A stretch of 64,000 nt of DNA from Whalleya microplaca (Eukaryota; Ascomycota; Sordariomycetes; Xylariales; Xylariaceae). The stretch spans positions 1-64,000 of the forward strand of contig MU385756.1 of assembly GCA_022497155.1 (NCBI GenBank). The letters are read 5' to 3'. The translations under genes were made by a program, and so were the position numbers. Shown one piece after another: positions 1 through 11,991 of the stretch (position 1 is the stretch's first letter; each line of letters opens with the position of its first letter). The notes beneath the pieces were generated by a model. It saw only the letters and a program-made list of their open reading frames with translations, was not told the origin of the DNA and did no database searches.

Positions 1-1033
1 GAAATTTAAAAACAAGCTATAATAATATAAGTCGAAATAAAATAATATATATTTAATTATTTTAGGATTATTTTTATTTTAATTTTTTTTAGTTCTAAAA
101 AAAGAAAGTATTTTAACCAAATCGCGTAAAAATATTCCGAGATTTCCGAAAGTTTTAATAATAGTAGCGTAAATTAGGTTAATATAAACGAAATATTAAA
201 AGAAAAGTATTATTTCTATAACGAAAAGAATAACTTTAAATAATATAGTTTTACTAATTAATATTTTTATTTTTTTCTGCCAGTATATTTTTTATACCTA
301 ACTAAAAAAAATATCTTAAAATTTAATATATAAATTTAAAAAGTACGTTTAATATTTAATTATTTCGCGATTATTTTATAATTTTTATATACTTATAACT
401 ATTAAGTAATTTTTATTTTTTTAGGGAGGCTTTAAATTATTTTATATTAAAAAATTAAGCAAAAGCGACTCTTTTTTTTCGCTTATAAATAAATAAAATA
501 TAATAAAAATAATAATTAAGTTTATTACTCGCGAATTTTTTTGCTTTTAAAAATATATAAACCTATACTTTTAAAAAAATAACCGCAAGAACGATATTAA
601 TATTAAAAATATATAAAAAGTTACTTAAAAAATAAATCGATTAATAATTATAAATTATTATAAGATTATTTTATAATTATTTTATTATTTTAATTTTTTT
701 AAGGCATTAAATATAAATTTTATTATATATAAAAAGCTAACTAATATATTATTATCGATATTTTATATATAAAACTTTATTAATATAAAAATTATTCCAG
801 GCAAATATTAAATATTATTAATTTTATTATTATTAATAAAAATCGGTTTAAAATATTATAAAATTAGTAGGTTATTTAAATAAAAAAAAAATTATATATA
901 TTTAAACCTACTTATATTTTTTTGCCTAAATTTTTTATATTACTAAAAGAGAAACTTTTTTTATATTATTTATTCCGCTTTATATTTTCCGATATTATAA
1001 TTTAAAAACGATAATTTTTATTACGTTATATAA
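1..1033. other. AT-rich RIP-degraded DNA, left of LTR element
   Basis: This stretch is dominated by A and T, rich in TA dinucleotides and stop codons in all frames, and holds no plausible gene. The composition is the same as inside the neighbouring LTR retrotransposon, so it is probably another RIP-mutated repeat that continues beyond the window. No family could be recognised by eye. Confidence 0.8.
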
Positions 1034-1265
1034 TTTATAGATGGATTATTATAGCTAGAGGCAGGGCTTTAGTATGGGTACTAATTATATATTTATAAAT
1101 AGATAGGGAGAAAAGTTATTTCGGACTATAGAAATTGCTTAGAAAATTTAAGCCGGATATCCCGCCGAGCGGTAACTATTTTGCCGTACCGTTGCCGATT
1201 AACATACGGGAGTACGTAATAATAGGTAGTCCGTACATTATATAAATACGTACTTTCTATAACTA
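1034..1265 (-). repeat. 3' LTR (left copy)
   Basis: This 232-bp copy aligns without gaps to 7710-7941. By hand I count about 36 differences (roughly 84% identity), and all are transitions (A/G or C/T). The best-conserved core is around 1190-1215. It is the 3' LTR because pol runs on the minus strand. Confidence 0.93.
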
Positions 1266-2399
1266 CCCCCTTAAAAAAAAAGAAGGGATATAAGATCCGA
1301 GAGGGGATTAAACCCCGATTTTCCTGCGTTTATAAAATGCTTTCTAGCAAAAGGAGGGATTATTTCGGGTATTTATTTAAACTACTACGTTATCGGGCCT
1401 TTATTTTAATAAATAATAATACAGACTTTTTTATATTTTATTAGGGATCCGTCTTTTTAAATTACCATATACGCGCGTTTTTTACCTTTAGTCCTTTCCG
1501 CGTTTCCGAGCCGCTATCTGCTATCTCGATATAGGTTTATTATTATTAAAGTGGTTTAAATCGAACCGATTTTTTTCTGCCGCCTGCTTTTATAATGCCA
1601 GTTGGGCCGGAGGGCTAACTACTTTTAAGTTATTTATATAAAATTTATTTAGTTTAGCTATAGCGTTTTTAAAGTTCCGAACGGGATATTATTTATTATC
1701 GGTATTTTATCCGATTTACTTAACCTTATATTAAAGCTTATAATAATATAATCGTAATATTAATACTATTTCTATAATCTATTCTTTTTTTACGTCCGGT
1801 TCGATTACTTATCCAGTTAGATTTACAAATTCCTATCCCGGAAAAAAATTATTTAAATACTTTCGCAACCTATCGGCGTAATATAAGCTAAACGTTTTCT
1901 AAATAACTAGAACCTTTAATTGAAATATATTATTTAATAACTACTTCTTTATTTCGAAATATTACTATATTAGCGGAAAGTCGAGTTTATTAAAAAACCG
2001 ATTAATACGTTATAATTGCCGTTTTTTAATAATAAAAACGCAATTGCCTACGTCGAAATCGGGCTCGCGATAATATCTATTCGTTTATTATATTATTCGT
2101 TCTTAGGCTTTAACAATAGCCTCGCGTATAATTATTATATAGTTATATATTTCCCGCACCTAATTTTACGCCTTTTCTTTAAAAAGCCTTTCCCTAAAAG
2201 GAAAGTTTGCCATATTTTTAGCTTCTATTTGTCGTCGCTAATTAAAATAAAATAATATCGGAAACTTTATTTCTATTTCGTAAAAAAATATCCCAATTAA
2301 TTTATACGGTAATATAGCCTATATATAGTTTATTACTAATAGCGCGTTAGACTAATTATTTTATTAATAATTAATAAATAGTTACAAACGTTAGTCGAT

Positions 2400-2545
2400 A
2401 TATACATTCATTATTTCGACCTGTCCCACTATTTTATAATACCTTAATATAATAAATTTAAGCTCGATACCTATTATCTTAAACAACTTATCGGTAAACC
2501 CTGCTATAAATTAAAGCCCGCTATCGCTAACGATATTTTTAGGTA
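2400..2545 (-). pseudogene. Integrase core remnant of the gypsy element
   Basis: Minus-strand translation gives a degraded version of the conserved gypsy integrase stretch: a VSD.G start, then GF..KLFK..GI, then a segment matching the usual STAYHPQTDGQTER.N block, here with GQVEIMN. Stops and RIP-type changes interrupt it. It acts as the main landmark for element family and orientation and has no remaining function. Confidence 0.85.
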
Positions 2546-3949
2546 TCCTAAAAATACGGAAAAGGCTATAATAATATATATAAACGGCATCCCAAATAAT
2601 AGCCTCCCAGATATATACCATTAACTAAGCTTATTTTCCTAATCAGTTAATAATAACGAAAACGTTATTACGTCCTTTCTTATTTTTTAGCATTACCTTA
2701 AAATTTATAACGATATAATTTTATACTCTTTCCGGAACCGGTAATAAATAAAAAAAACTAAAAGTTTTATTACAAAATATTTTAATAAGGCGGCATTCCA
2801 AATAATTTGCAACAAATGTATCGATATTTTAAAATATACCTAGCTACTAATACTATATAATAAAAAGCTTTCGGGTTTTATTTTTTTCCGGATATATTAT
2901 AAATAAGCGGCAATATACCTTCCGTAAAAGCTTAACGCGTAACCTGTCTTTTTCTGATATAATTAATTACGTTTTACGTAATATAAGGCTATTAATATTT
3001 TGCTATAAACCTAAAGGGTTATTACGCACTTTCGCGTAATAAATTTTAAAGTTTGGGTTATCTTTATTTCTTTATAATATCTCGTTAATAAATATCACGT
3101 TAAACCCTTCCGGCAATAAAAACTTTATATCGTTTAAAACTAGGATCTTAAAAAAAAAGTCCACTTTTACGCATATATTATCGACTTATAACTCCTAAAT
3201 TTTAGCCGGGGCTACCAATCGGAATAAGGTTTTATATTTTTAGTCCAACATTTTCGCTTTTTAAATATATAGCAATTTTAGCTTACGTAAAATAACATCG
3301 GCTATTACGTTATCCTTCCTAAATCGATAAATAATCGTAAAGTTATATTCCGCTAATATTTTTAACTAATTTGCCTATCGCAAATTAAAATATTACTTAA
3401 TTCCGAAATACTTTAGAATATAATAATTAGTAATAATAAGAAAAGGGGTAGCTTAGACGCTAATAAGTTCCGCCCGCCAGATTTATAAAACTTAAACTAC
3501 CGTAAGCATTTCTTTATTATATATGCCATAATTTAACTTAACGCTATATATTATTTCCGAATAAAACGCATAAAAGTATTATTTACTATTATCTTTACGT
3601 TATAATAAAACCCCGGCTAATATTCCGTTAAACGTATCTATTTTTACTTTTATATCCCTATTATAGCTAAAATATATTAGCAAAAGGGCGTTAATTAAGT
3701 CGTTTTTTAATTTCTAAAATATAACCTTATAATATTTATTCTAGTTTTACTAGACCTTTATCTTTATTAGTTAAAAAAATAGCTTAACTATTTTACTATA
3801 TTAGGGTATAAACTTTCGGTAGAAATTATAAAAGCCTAAAAATAACTATATTTTTCGCACGCGTTCTAATATAGCCTAATTTTAAACCACTTATACCTTA
3901 GCGAGATTAACGTAAATATTATTAATACTTATTATATATTTTAAAAATT

Positions 3950-4215
3950 TCGTTTAGGTAATATAAAATTCGCATTTTTTAAAATCTATCTAAAAACTTA
4001 CGTCTTTTAATCGCTAAAAAACTTTTTATATATAAATATAATTTTTTTAATAAATTTTAAAAAAATTAAGATATTATTTATATATACGCTACAAAAATCG
4101 TTAAAAAAATCAAATAGCGCGTTATTAATATATCGTTAGAAAATAAAAGGCCCGTTTATAAGCCCGAAAAAAAAAACTTTATATTTATACGCGCCGTACC
4201 GTATCCGGAACGTCG
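3950..4215 (-). pseudogene. Reverse transcriptase core remnant, catalytic DD changed to NN
   Basis: The minus strand reads through the gypsy RT palm region: a segment resembling MPFGLTNAPATFQRYIN (here FFFGLINGPFIFQRYIN), then ALFDF..DF, then YINNILIF at plus 4063-4084 where active elements have Y-V/L-DDILIF. Both catalytic aspartate codons now read AAT (Asn), which a G to A change at the first base of GAT would produce. A following segment matches the K-CEF region. Multiple stops follow. RT activity is lost. Confidence 0.88.
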
Positions 4216-5500
4216 TAAGGTTTTTGTTTTTTAGCCGTATATAGATACGGTAGAAAACCTATCGCACGTTAATTTTAGTAAAAATTTTAGCTTTAGAAAT
4301 TCTCGCTAAAGTTTTTTTAATAAGCGGCAAAAGGTATCTATTCTTTTTTATAAGTGTATTTAACTTCTAATAATTTATATAAAACTATAATCTACCGTTA
4401 GCCTTAAAAATAAATAATATAGGGGCCGCTTAAAAAGTTAAACTAGAAACTATAAATCTTTTACGGAAATTCTTATTAAAATATTTGCGTATTATTTCTA
4501 ATTCGTCTAACGATATTTTATATAAAAAGCTATACCTTAAATTTATAGCTAACTTCCCTTTTTCTTATTTTATTTTATAATTAAAAGTTCGGTTAAATAG
4601 TAAAGTATCTAAGTTAATTTTACTAAAGGTGCGGAATAAATTCCGGTATTTTTTTAAAATAGCTTCCTATACTTTTTTTTTTAAATTTTCCGCTTCTCTT
4701 TTAAAAAAGGCGTCGTTTTTTTTATCCCGTATTAATTGGTCGATTTTATATAATATAGTTATATAAATATAAGTTTTCCGTACTACCCTAAAAAAAGATT
4801 CCGTATTAATAACTATTATATCTATAAGCTTTTATTTATACTAGCCGATTATATTTTTTCGCAATTTATAGGCGCCTTTTATATTATATTTTTACTCGCT
4901 TTTTTTTTTTTTAGCGCGTTTTTTTTGCGGGATAAAAGGTTCGGGAGACCCTAATTCTAAATATATATTCCGGTTTATAAAATCCTGCTATATAGGCTTA
5001 TTAAGCTATTTTCGGGAACGCCGTTAAACAATCTCCTTTAGTCGCTAACCGATAAGTTGCGCCTTAAATTTCGGTTAGGGTTTCGGGTAGCTATATAGTT
5101 TTTCCAGCTTTCGAACTCGCCGACATATAGCCTCCGTAGTCTTCTCGGTAAGTTTATATTTACGTTATATTTTAGTCCTAAAAGCTCGACTATTAACACG
5201 TCGCTTCTCGTTTTTATCTAATGTTTTATTATAATAATTAGCGTTTAACTAAAAGGAGCTATCCCTAAAAAGATTTCCCGTATCCTTTATATTAAGGTCG
5301 TATAAACTTAAGGGGTTATTACGTAATATATTTTCGGGATATATTAATTACCGATACCGATAGTTTATTAATACGTCCTTTCTGGCTAATTAGCCCCGTC
5401 CTAAGATTAAATTATACTTTATATTTATTACAAGAAAAACCTTATCGCGGAATATATAATTATTTATTTATAGATTTAGCCGTAAAGCCTTATTAATTAT

Positions 5501-5692
5501 TTAGACTCCTTTTTTATTATATCCTTTAATATAGCCTAAAATAAATTCCGTAACAACCTTTAAATATAAATATTGTTTTACTTTTTTTACAAAAAATCTA
5601 CTTATTATAATATAAATATTTGCTCCGGTATTACTAAATATATTTTTTATTTTTAATAAAAAGCTATATATTAACAATATATATTTTAACAA
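5501..5692 (-). pseudogene. Retroviral-type aspartic protease remnant
   Basis: A 63-codon minus-strand open stretch contains SNTGANIYIIISRFFVKK. This resembles the D-S/T-GAN.....S..F segment of gypsy proteases with the catalytic Asp changed to Asn. Its place upstream of RT on the minus strand fits the gag-PR-RT-RH-IN order. The call rests on one motif, so it is moderate. Confidence 0.6.
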
Positions 5693-7709
5693 AAGCGGTA
5701 TTCCGCCTAAATAGGCATTTAAAAAGTCCCGGGGAACCTTTACTACCAGATTAACTAAACTAACTTATAATATTTCGGCCTTAGAAATAAAGTCTAATTA
5801 TTTTAAAGTATCGCGTTTCCTAGCTTTTTCTTAATCCGGTTTTCTGCCGGAACTTTTATAACTTCCTCGGGTCAAATAAATTTTATAAAAAAAGCATTAA
5901 TACGGGTAGCTTTATTTATTACAAACTAATTAAAGCGTTAATTAAGGTATAGCGGGTATAGGTAATTAATTTTATTATATTTTTTATTATAATAATTAAA
6001 GTAGCGTTTTTTAAACTTTGCCAGGTCGGTACCGCTATAGAGCGGGAGATATATACGAATATCGGAAGAAATAATTACTATATTACCGAGCTCGTTCGAC
6101 CTTAAGCTAAGAGCCGATTACGGTATATTTCCTCCGGTAATATACTCGTTATAAGTTATTCCCGAAAATTAAGGTTTAGCCGCTAGCTTAATTACTATAG
6201 TTTTAATAGCTCGGATTATGTTACGCGTTTCGTTAGCCATTTAAAAAGTAAATATAATTTCGACGTAATAAATAATATAGCAATTAAAATTATATAATAA
6301 GTTAAAATATTAAACAGCTATTTCAGTCTATAAATAATAAATAAGTCGATTATAGAACTTTTTTTTTTATTTATCGCGATATAGTTATTATTTTTCCGCT
6401 AGCGCGATAAATTTATTTCGGAACTTCTAAAAGTTTTCTAACGTTTTTATCTAAAGCTCGATAAATTTAGCTTTTACTTATCGAACGCTATTAAGGTTAT
6501 ATTATTCTTTCTAAAAGTATTTTATTAATGCCGTAAACGTAATTAGGTAATGCGAGTTAATAAAACAAAAATAAAGCTTTAATTACGTTAATATATATTT
6601 TTAGATATATAATTTAATAGTTGCTATATATATACGATTAGTCGGGAAATAATTAGCGTTAATAAATAATTGATTTTTCTATTTATAATATTATATTTCG
6701 AAAATAATAATATTACGGTTAATCTCGCTATAATAAATAAGAACGTTAACTTTTATTATCTTTTTTTTGCTTATATTAAATTCCGATACGCTTTATCGAA
6801 AGCTTTAAATTAATAGGTTTATAATAACTTAATTAGTCTTGTTTAAACGTATATTAAAATTGTTAATTTAAGTATCGCATTATTCGATTTCCTTTTATAA
6901 GTTTTTAGCTATATTTTTTTAGGCTTTATTTATTTAAAAACCTAATCGGACTAAAGCGTTTGCGTTTAATAAGTAATTTTTCGCTATAAAGTTTATAATT
7001 TAGGTCTGTTAAAAAAAGGCTATAAATATAATGTTACGGAGCCGAATTTTATAAAAAAAAGCGTCGGGATCGGCTAAACACATTTTAAAAAATGCCGATT
7101 TAATAAAAGTTCCGTCCGTTATAAAAAAGGCCTTTTTTTTTGATTTAATAAAGGCTTTAAACGGGAAGGTGGGGCCTTTTCCGCCTTTTATATATACGTT
7201 AGCTATATATAATTCGGTACGCGCCTTAAGGTTATCCAGTAGGGTATTAACAACTAATTAATATATTCCTTTTTTAAATTCCTTATTTTTAACCATTCGC
7301 TTAAAATTTTAAAAAGTCGGGAAGGTATCGTTATTTTTCTTTTTTTCGCGTAATATCTAAGTTATTTAATCGAAATCCTTTAAAATATATTAACGTTTTT
7401 TAACGGCTTAATACCTAAGGGCGGTTTTAGGTTCCTTAAAACAATCGGTCGGCATTACTTTTTATATCTTTTAGGCATTGTACGTAATAGTATTACGCGC
7501 GTAAGCGCGTTCTTAATTGGTAAGCGACATCTTAAAAAGATCTAGCGCCAATCGGGTTAATTAAGTCAGTTATCGGCAGTATATATAGGGGTTATATAAC
7601 TAAAATTATTAATACTAAAACACGTTCTTATAATAGTATTAATTAATCAAATCGGTATTTAGGGAACTTAAGCCTTTTTAAACTATATAATAAATATAAT
7701 CTATTTATA

Positions 7710-7941
7710 TTTATAAATAAATTACTATAGCTAAAGGTAGGGCTTTAATATAAGTATTAATTATATATTTATAAATAAATAGGGAGAAAAGCTATTTCGG
7801 ACTATAGGAATTATTTAAAAAACTTAAGCCGGGTATCCCGCCGGGCGGTAACCATTTTGCCGTGCCGTTACCGATTAACATACGGGAGTATGTAGCAACA
7901 GGTGGTCCGTGCACCACACAGGTACGTACCTTCCGTAACTA
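7710..7941 (-). repeat. 5' LTR (right copy)
   Basis: This 232-bp repeat is the partner of 1034-1265. It keeps more C and G than the left copy at its right end (7890-7935), where the left copy reads A/T. RIP has therefore hit the two copies unequally. Confidence 0.93.
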
Positions 7942-8810
7942 TATAAAATAAAAAAATATCGGTATTATTTGCGACATTTAGGCATTCCGTTTAAATAAAA
8001 TTAAAAATAATATTTATTTTTAATAATCTCGTTTATTAAAACTAGCTAAAATTAAACCTATTATAATTTTAAAATATATTATTAATAAAATAATTATAAA
8101 ATAATCTAATATATTATAACATTTATATTAATAAGGTATATTTATATTTTAGTTTTTACGGCAGCTTTTTTTTTAAAATTACCGGATATAAAGTTATTAT
8201 TCGAATTAAATTAAAGAAGTTTTTAAATATAAATTAAATACTTAATATTTATTTTTTTTATTACGTACTATATTAGTTTCCTTAATTCCCGTTTTTATAA
8301 AAAACTATTTAATTTGATTTAAAAAATATTATAAAAAATTATAAAATAGTTTTATAATAATATCGAAAAACTATTAAATCGTTATTTTTTATTACCTAAA
8401 TATATAAGTAATTAATCCGATAAAAATATTAAAATTATTATTTATAAATTAATTTATTATATTAAAAAACTATTAAATAAGGCGTTTTTTAAAAAATTAA
8501 TATTTTTTATAATATTATTAAAAGAAAACTCGACTTTTATTATAATTAACTATATGTTAAAATTAGAAATATTTAAATTAAGTCGGAAAAATATAAATAA
8601 TAAAAAACTTAATAATTTTTTAGTTTTAGTTTATTAGCCGGAACGTAACTAATTAAATATTAATAAGTTATAATAAAGTTAGTTTTTAATAATATCTAAT
8701 TACTTATAATTATTTTAATATTATTTTATTATATTAAAATTTATTTTTATAAATAGCTATAATACAATTAGTTAATATTTTAATTTTTTACGTAAGACTT
8801 AATAGGACTG
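7942..8810. other. AT-rich RIP-degraded DNA, right of LTR element
   Basis: The segment has long A/T runs, scattered TA dinucleotides and no open frame of useful length. Its composition matches the retrotransposon interior. It is probably a second, unrecognisable RIP-mutated repeat into or beside which the LTR element inserted. Confidence 0.75.
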
Positions 8811-8898
8811 AATTTTTTTCGTAAAAATCTTATAAAAATCCTACGTATTTTTTAACTTATAGGTAGGACTATCGTAAGTAGTCCCATCAATTTTTATT

Positions 8899-8953
8899 AG
8901 TCTTATAGGACTCCCATGGGAAAAAAAAATTCCCATAAGAGTCCTACGGGACT
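8899..8953. repeat. 23-bp inverted repeat (hairpin) at AT-block edge
   Basis: Arms 8899-8921 and 8931-8953 are reverse complements of each other at 18 of 23 positions, and the five mismatches are all transitions. The loop is a 9-nt A/T run. Related GGACT/AGTCC units recur just upstream (8810-8890) and downstream to about 8975. The normal-composition sequence starts right after it. Confidence 0.8.
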
Positions 8954-9063
8954 ATGGGACCAACCCCGTGGGTGGGACTTATACAGGTCTAATCTTGTCT
9001 CCCTGTTTCGCCAATTTCGCAATACCATTATATCATTACTCAGGTAAATCTCTGCCCCAGGCT

Positions 9064-9069
9064 TATAAA
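9064..9069 (+). promoter_or_regulatory. TATA-like box
   Basis: TATAAA lies 88 bp upstream of the proposed start of the small secreted-protein locus at 9152. It is the first such motif in normal-composition DNA after the AT-rich block. Spacing is plausible for a fungal core promoter, but the motif is short and unproven. Confidence 0.3.
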
Positions 9070-9151
9070 CATAGTTTCCTTCCTACTCGCGTCATTGATC
9101 AGGATTTTCTAATGCTTGTTAGGCGAAGTCACTAATCGATATTCCGTAGTC

Positions 9152-9755
9152 ATGGGTCTGTCCCTTGTCAGTATTGTTGTGTGGCTTCTACTAGGTAGCT
9201 AGCAGCAAAATCGCAACCGCATCGCTAGGTAATTTCACCAAGCTGGGTAATGTCACTCAGCTCGGCAAAGTCACTCAAATTGACAATGCTACTCAGCCTG
9301 GCAACGTCACTCAGCCTGGCATGAATCTCTATTACGACTGCGATAATGCTGCGATATGGATGCCATTTGCCACTGTCAACTGTTACTACTTCACAAACTA
9401 CCCGCCAGGTGGTAAGAGACTCCTCGACTATACCATTCAGGTCAGCGGGACTAGCCAAGAACAGGACGGTTGGTGCCAGGGAATACGATGGAGGATCAAG
9501 GACCGTTGCTTTCTCAAGGATTACGATCTTCGGCAGGTCAGCTGTTCCCATGACGACGAGCAAACCAAGGCCTGGGCTTTCAATTATTACACTGGTGAAG
9601 AGAAGCTGTTCTACGGTATCAATCTGGAGCTCTTTATAACGGGCTACGCAACCCAACCCTACTACAAGAAATGCATCACTGATGCTATTCGTTCTGCAAC
9701 TTGTGGGACGGTCCAGTTGGACGACTATTTCTGTTATGAGATGGGGCAATTTTAG
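9152..9755 (+). pseudogene. Frameshifted small secreted cysteine-rich protein with N-x-T repeats
   Basis: ATG at 9152 opens a short frame with a clear signal-peptide profile (basic-poor start, core VSIVVWLLLG) that stops at 9200. From 9195 another frame is open to 9755. Ignoring one base near 9197 joins the two into a product of about 200 residues. After the signal peptide come five hexapeptide repeats (9231-9320), four starting with an N-x-T glycosylation sequon, then a 144-residue Tyr/Trp-rich domain with eight cysteines. I do not recognise the family. The profile (secreted, small, Cys-rich, next to RIP-degraded repeats) resembles candidate effectors, but that is inference. The frameshift could be real decay or a sequence error. 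No intron of usable size explains it. The name and function should stay open. Confidence 0.55.
9231..9320 (+). repeat. Five 18-bp tandem repeats coding N-x-T-Q-x-G units
   Basis: The units start at 9231, 9249, 9267, 9285 and 9303. Translated in the frame that continues to 9755 they read NFTKLG, NVTQLG, KVTQID, NATQPG and NVTQPG. Four of five keep the Asn-x-Thr sequon. The repeat is also free of stops on the minus strand, which creates a long antisense frame. Confidence 0.85.
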
Positions 9756-11991
9756 CCTTGAGTAACTTCAACCATCAGATCTAGCAGTAGTATAGTACCA
9801 TTGTCACCTTCGGCAATGGATAAAATGCAGACACGATGAGTTGCCACCTCTGGGTCTCGCTCTGATGCCGTGGTCAAGATACACATATATCTCTATATCT
9901 ACAGCAACGTAAGAGAGATTTCGAGAGAACGTTAGATTAACATTACCCCCTTCACATGCAGGCGCATTCATCAGTGACTCACCTCGATCACCGTATGTAG
10001 GTATCCATTCTTATGATTCCATAAGCCGCATATGCATATTGCCTTGGTAATTACCTGCCAACCCGCCAGACTGCCGCAGCAGCCGCGCTTCCCTTCCCCC
10101 TCAGATCAAACGTCAGTTCGTCCAAAGAAATCAGATGGATAGGTCAGCATGATGAGCGACATATGTACACCCTCGATTGCATCCATACCCTGCGTAAAGG
10201 CCCACGAGATAGATACCTACCTGCCTGCCTACCATGTCAAGCCATGGAAGTACGGCAGCAGCAGCACTTATATCCCTCAACAATTTCCCGCTCTCACACT
10301 CTACCTACACGTGCTCTACTACCGAACCCAGCAGCCCTAAGTACGTGCCAACCCGGACGTGAAGACACGTAGGAGATCTATGTATCTCACTTTCAACCTC
10401 CCTACCTATCTATCCACCCATCTGCCCATCCGTACATACCTACATACACACCAGCGAACACTTGTACGAATAGCATCGCGACGCGCAGTGGTCTCTCTGC
10501 CTTGTCGTCCATCCATTCATGCAGCAGCGAAATAGTGCGCGGGCAACTTCCAACCCTACGACGCATTACCTAGTGGACCACGCACGCAGGCGCCTCGCCC
10601 TCAGGGGCAAGTCGGCCCCAATCTGCATGCGGGCAGACAGCCCAGTGCAGCCCAGCCCAGCTGCCAGCCCCTCTCCCCGCCGATGGGGGTAACTTGGAGG
10701 TAGGTAAGTACATGTAGGTAGGTAGGTAAGGAAAATAAAATAATTACATATACATATCCTATGCGAATCTTACATATGCGAGGCTACGCACGTATGCATG
10801 CATGCATGCATGCATGTGTGTACGGAAACGGTTCGCGAGGTGGGTGTATGTAATGTCCGCATGTAGGTATGCATTGATGTATGTATGTAGGTAGGTATGT
10901 AGGTCTATATGTATGTATGTACGACGGCGGGGATGTCGACACGTCTCGCCCAGCCCACTCACTCGCCCACTCACCTACCTACTTAGCACCACCCAGCGAG
11001 GCGAGGCGAGGCGCCGCACCGCAACGCACCGCACCGCGCGCCGCTTATTATGTACCCCTCGTGTTGGCGTTGCGAGGCTTGGCGGGCCAAAGCCGACGGT
11101 CTGGTACACCTGAGATTTGGGGGGAGGATAGGGGAGGGGTGAGAAAGGGTGCCTTACATAATAAATCTACGATAAATAACCTGGGGGGTCTAGTCTAGTG
11201 TTCAGGTGTTTTGCGGGCTTTTATTTTTATTTTTTATTTTCTAGATTTTATTTTTACTTTTTTCTCCTCGGTTTGTGCGATATCGCTACGGGTCGTTGCA
11301 GGTGATCTACTTAGCTGACCTTCATGTCTACGTGTTTCGCTTAGACACAACGGTGACACGTGAGCAGAGTGACGTTACAGGGGACGATGCGCATCGTCGG
11401 CTAGGTTAGATGAGATTAGATGATGGGGGTATCTACGGCTGGGTTTCTATTGCTAAGGATATATGTATGATCGATCAGTGGCGCCAAGGTGTATATATGA
11501 TGTCAACATAGAAAAAAACGAAAGGAGAAGAAGAAAAAAAGTTGCCTTCCTTCCGCGATGCAATAAAAGGTCGTACGTAAAAAAAACGAGCGAAAAACCC
11601 ACGACCAAACCAGCCAGCCAACCAACGAGACTAGGTAGGAAAAACCTTTTCCAAGCATGATATCCTATGCACAAAAAAGACCAATCCCTTTCCAACACCG
11701 GTTTCCATATATGCGTGTCGTCATGCAGATCTAGCCAACCCGTCGTGATAAGTTACAAGCCCGAATAATCCACCCAGATCTAGGATATATGATACGCCGT
11801 CGCCATGCTGATACAACAAAAGAGGATAGTGGGGAGACAAAGGAAAGTCCAGCAGTTATGCAGGTCAACGTTATGTTATGGTGCTTCTTCCCTTCTCGGC
11901 GAGAGAACCTTGGGAAGAAGACCAGTCGGTTGCGATATACCATCGCTCGCCAGTGGTCCCAGCTCTTACTAATATGATAATTAACTTCATC
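9756..11991. other. Intergenic, simple-repeat rich
   Basis: No gene is supported. The span contains many TACCTACC/GGTAGGTA tracts, a (CATG)n tract around 10796-10816, GTATGTAT runs around 10860-10920, and a G+C-rich stretch with GAGGCGAGGCG and CGCACCGCAC units at 10995-11045. Open frames here are short and low-complexity. Confidence 0.7.

Larger units (their letters stand above)
1034..7941 (-). mobile_element. RIP-degraded Ty3/gypsy LTR retrotransposon
   Basis: A 6.9-kb element is bounded by two 232-bp direct repeats. Read on the minus strand, the order is 5' LTR (7710-7941), a protease-like motif (about 5.6 kb), reverse transcriptase (about 4.1 kb), integrase (about 2.45 kb) and 3' LTR (1034-1265). 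RT before integrase is the Ty3/gypsy order. A purine tract ending in GGGGG on the minus strand (plus 1266-1285) directly abuts the 3' LTR, as a polypurine tract should. Every coding frame is broken by many stops, and many changes are G to A or C to T as expected of RIP, so the element is dead. No target-site duplication could be assigned with certainty. Confidence 0.93.

Noticed and set aside
2016..2255. 79-codon plus-strand frame in the AT-rich block
   Set aside because: It lies opposite the decayed pol region of the retrotransposon, is dominated by AT-rich codons and has no domain. It appears to be a chance frame in RIP-mutated DNA.
9225..9749. 174-codon minus-strand frame opposite the secreted-protein locus
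   Set aside because: It exists because the 18-bp repeats and the following stretch lack stops on both strands. The plus strand explains the signal peptide, sequons and regular cysteines better.
10791..10820. CATG tandem tract as a possible CRISPR-like or regulatory array
   Set aside because: It is a plain tetranucleotide microsatellite without spacers. No CRISPR arrays are expected or seen in this eukaryotic DNA.
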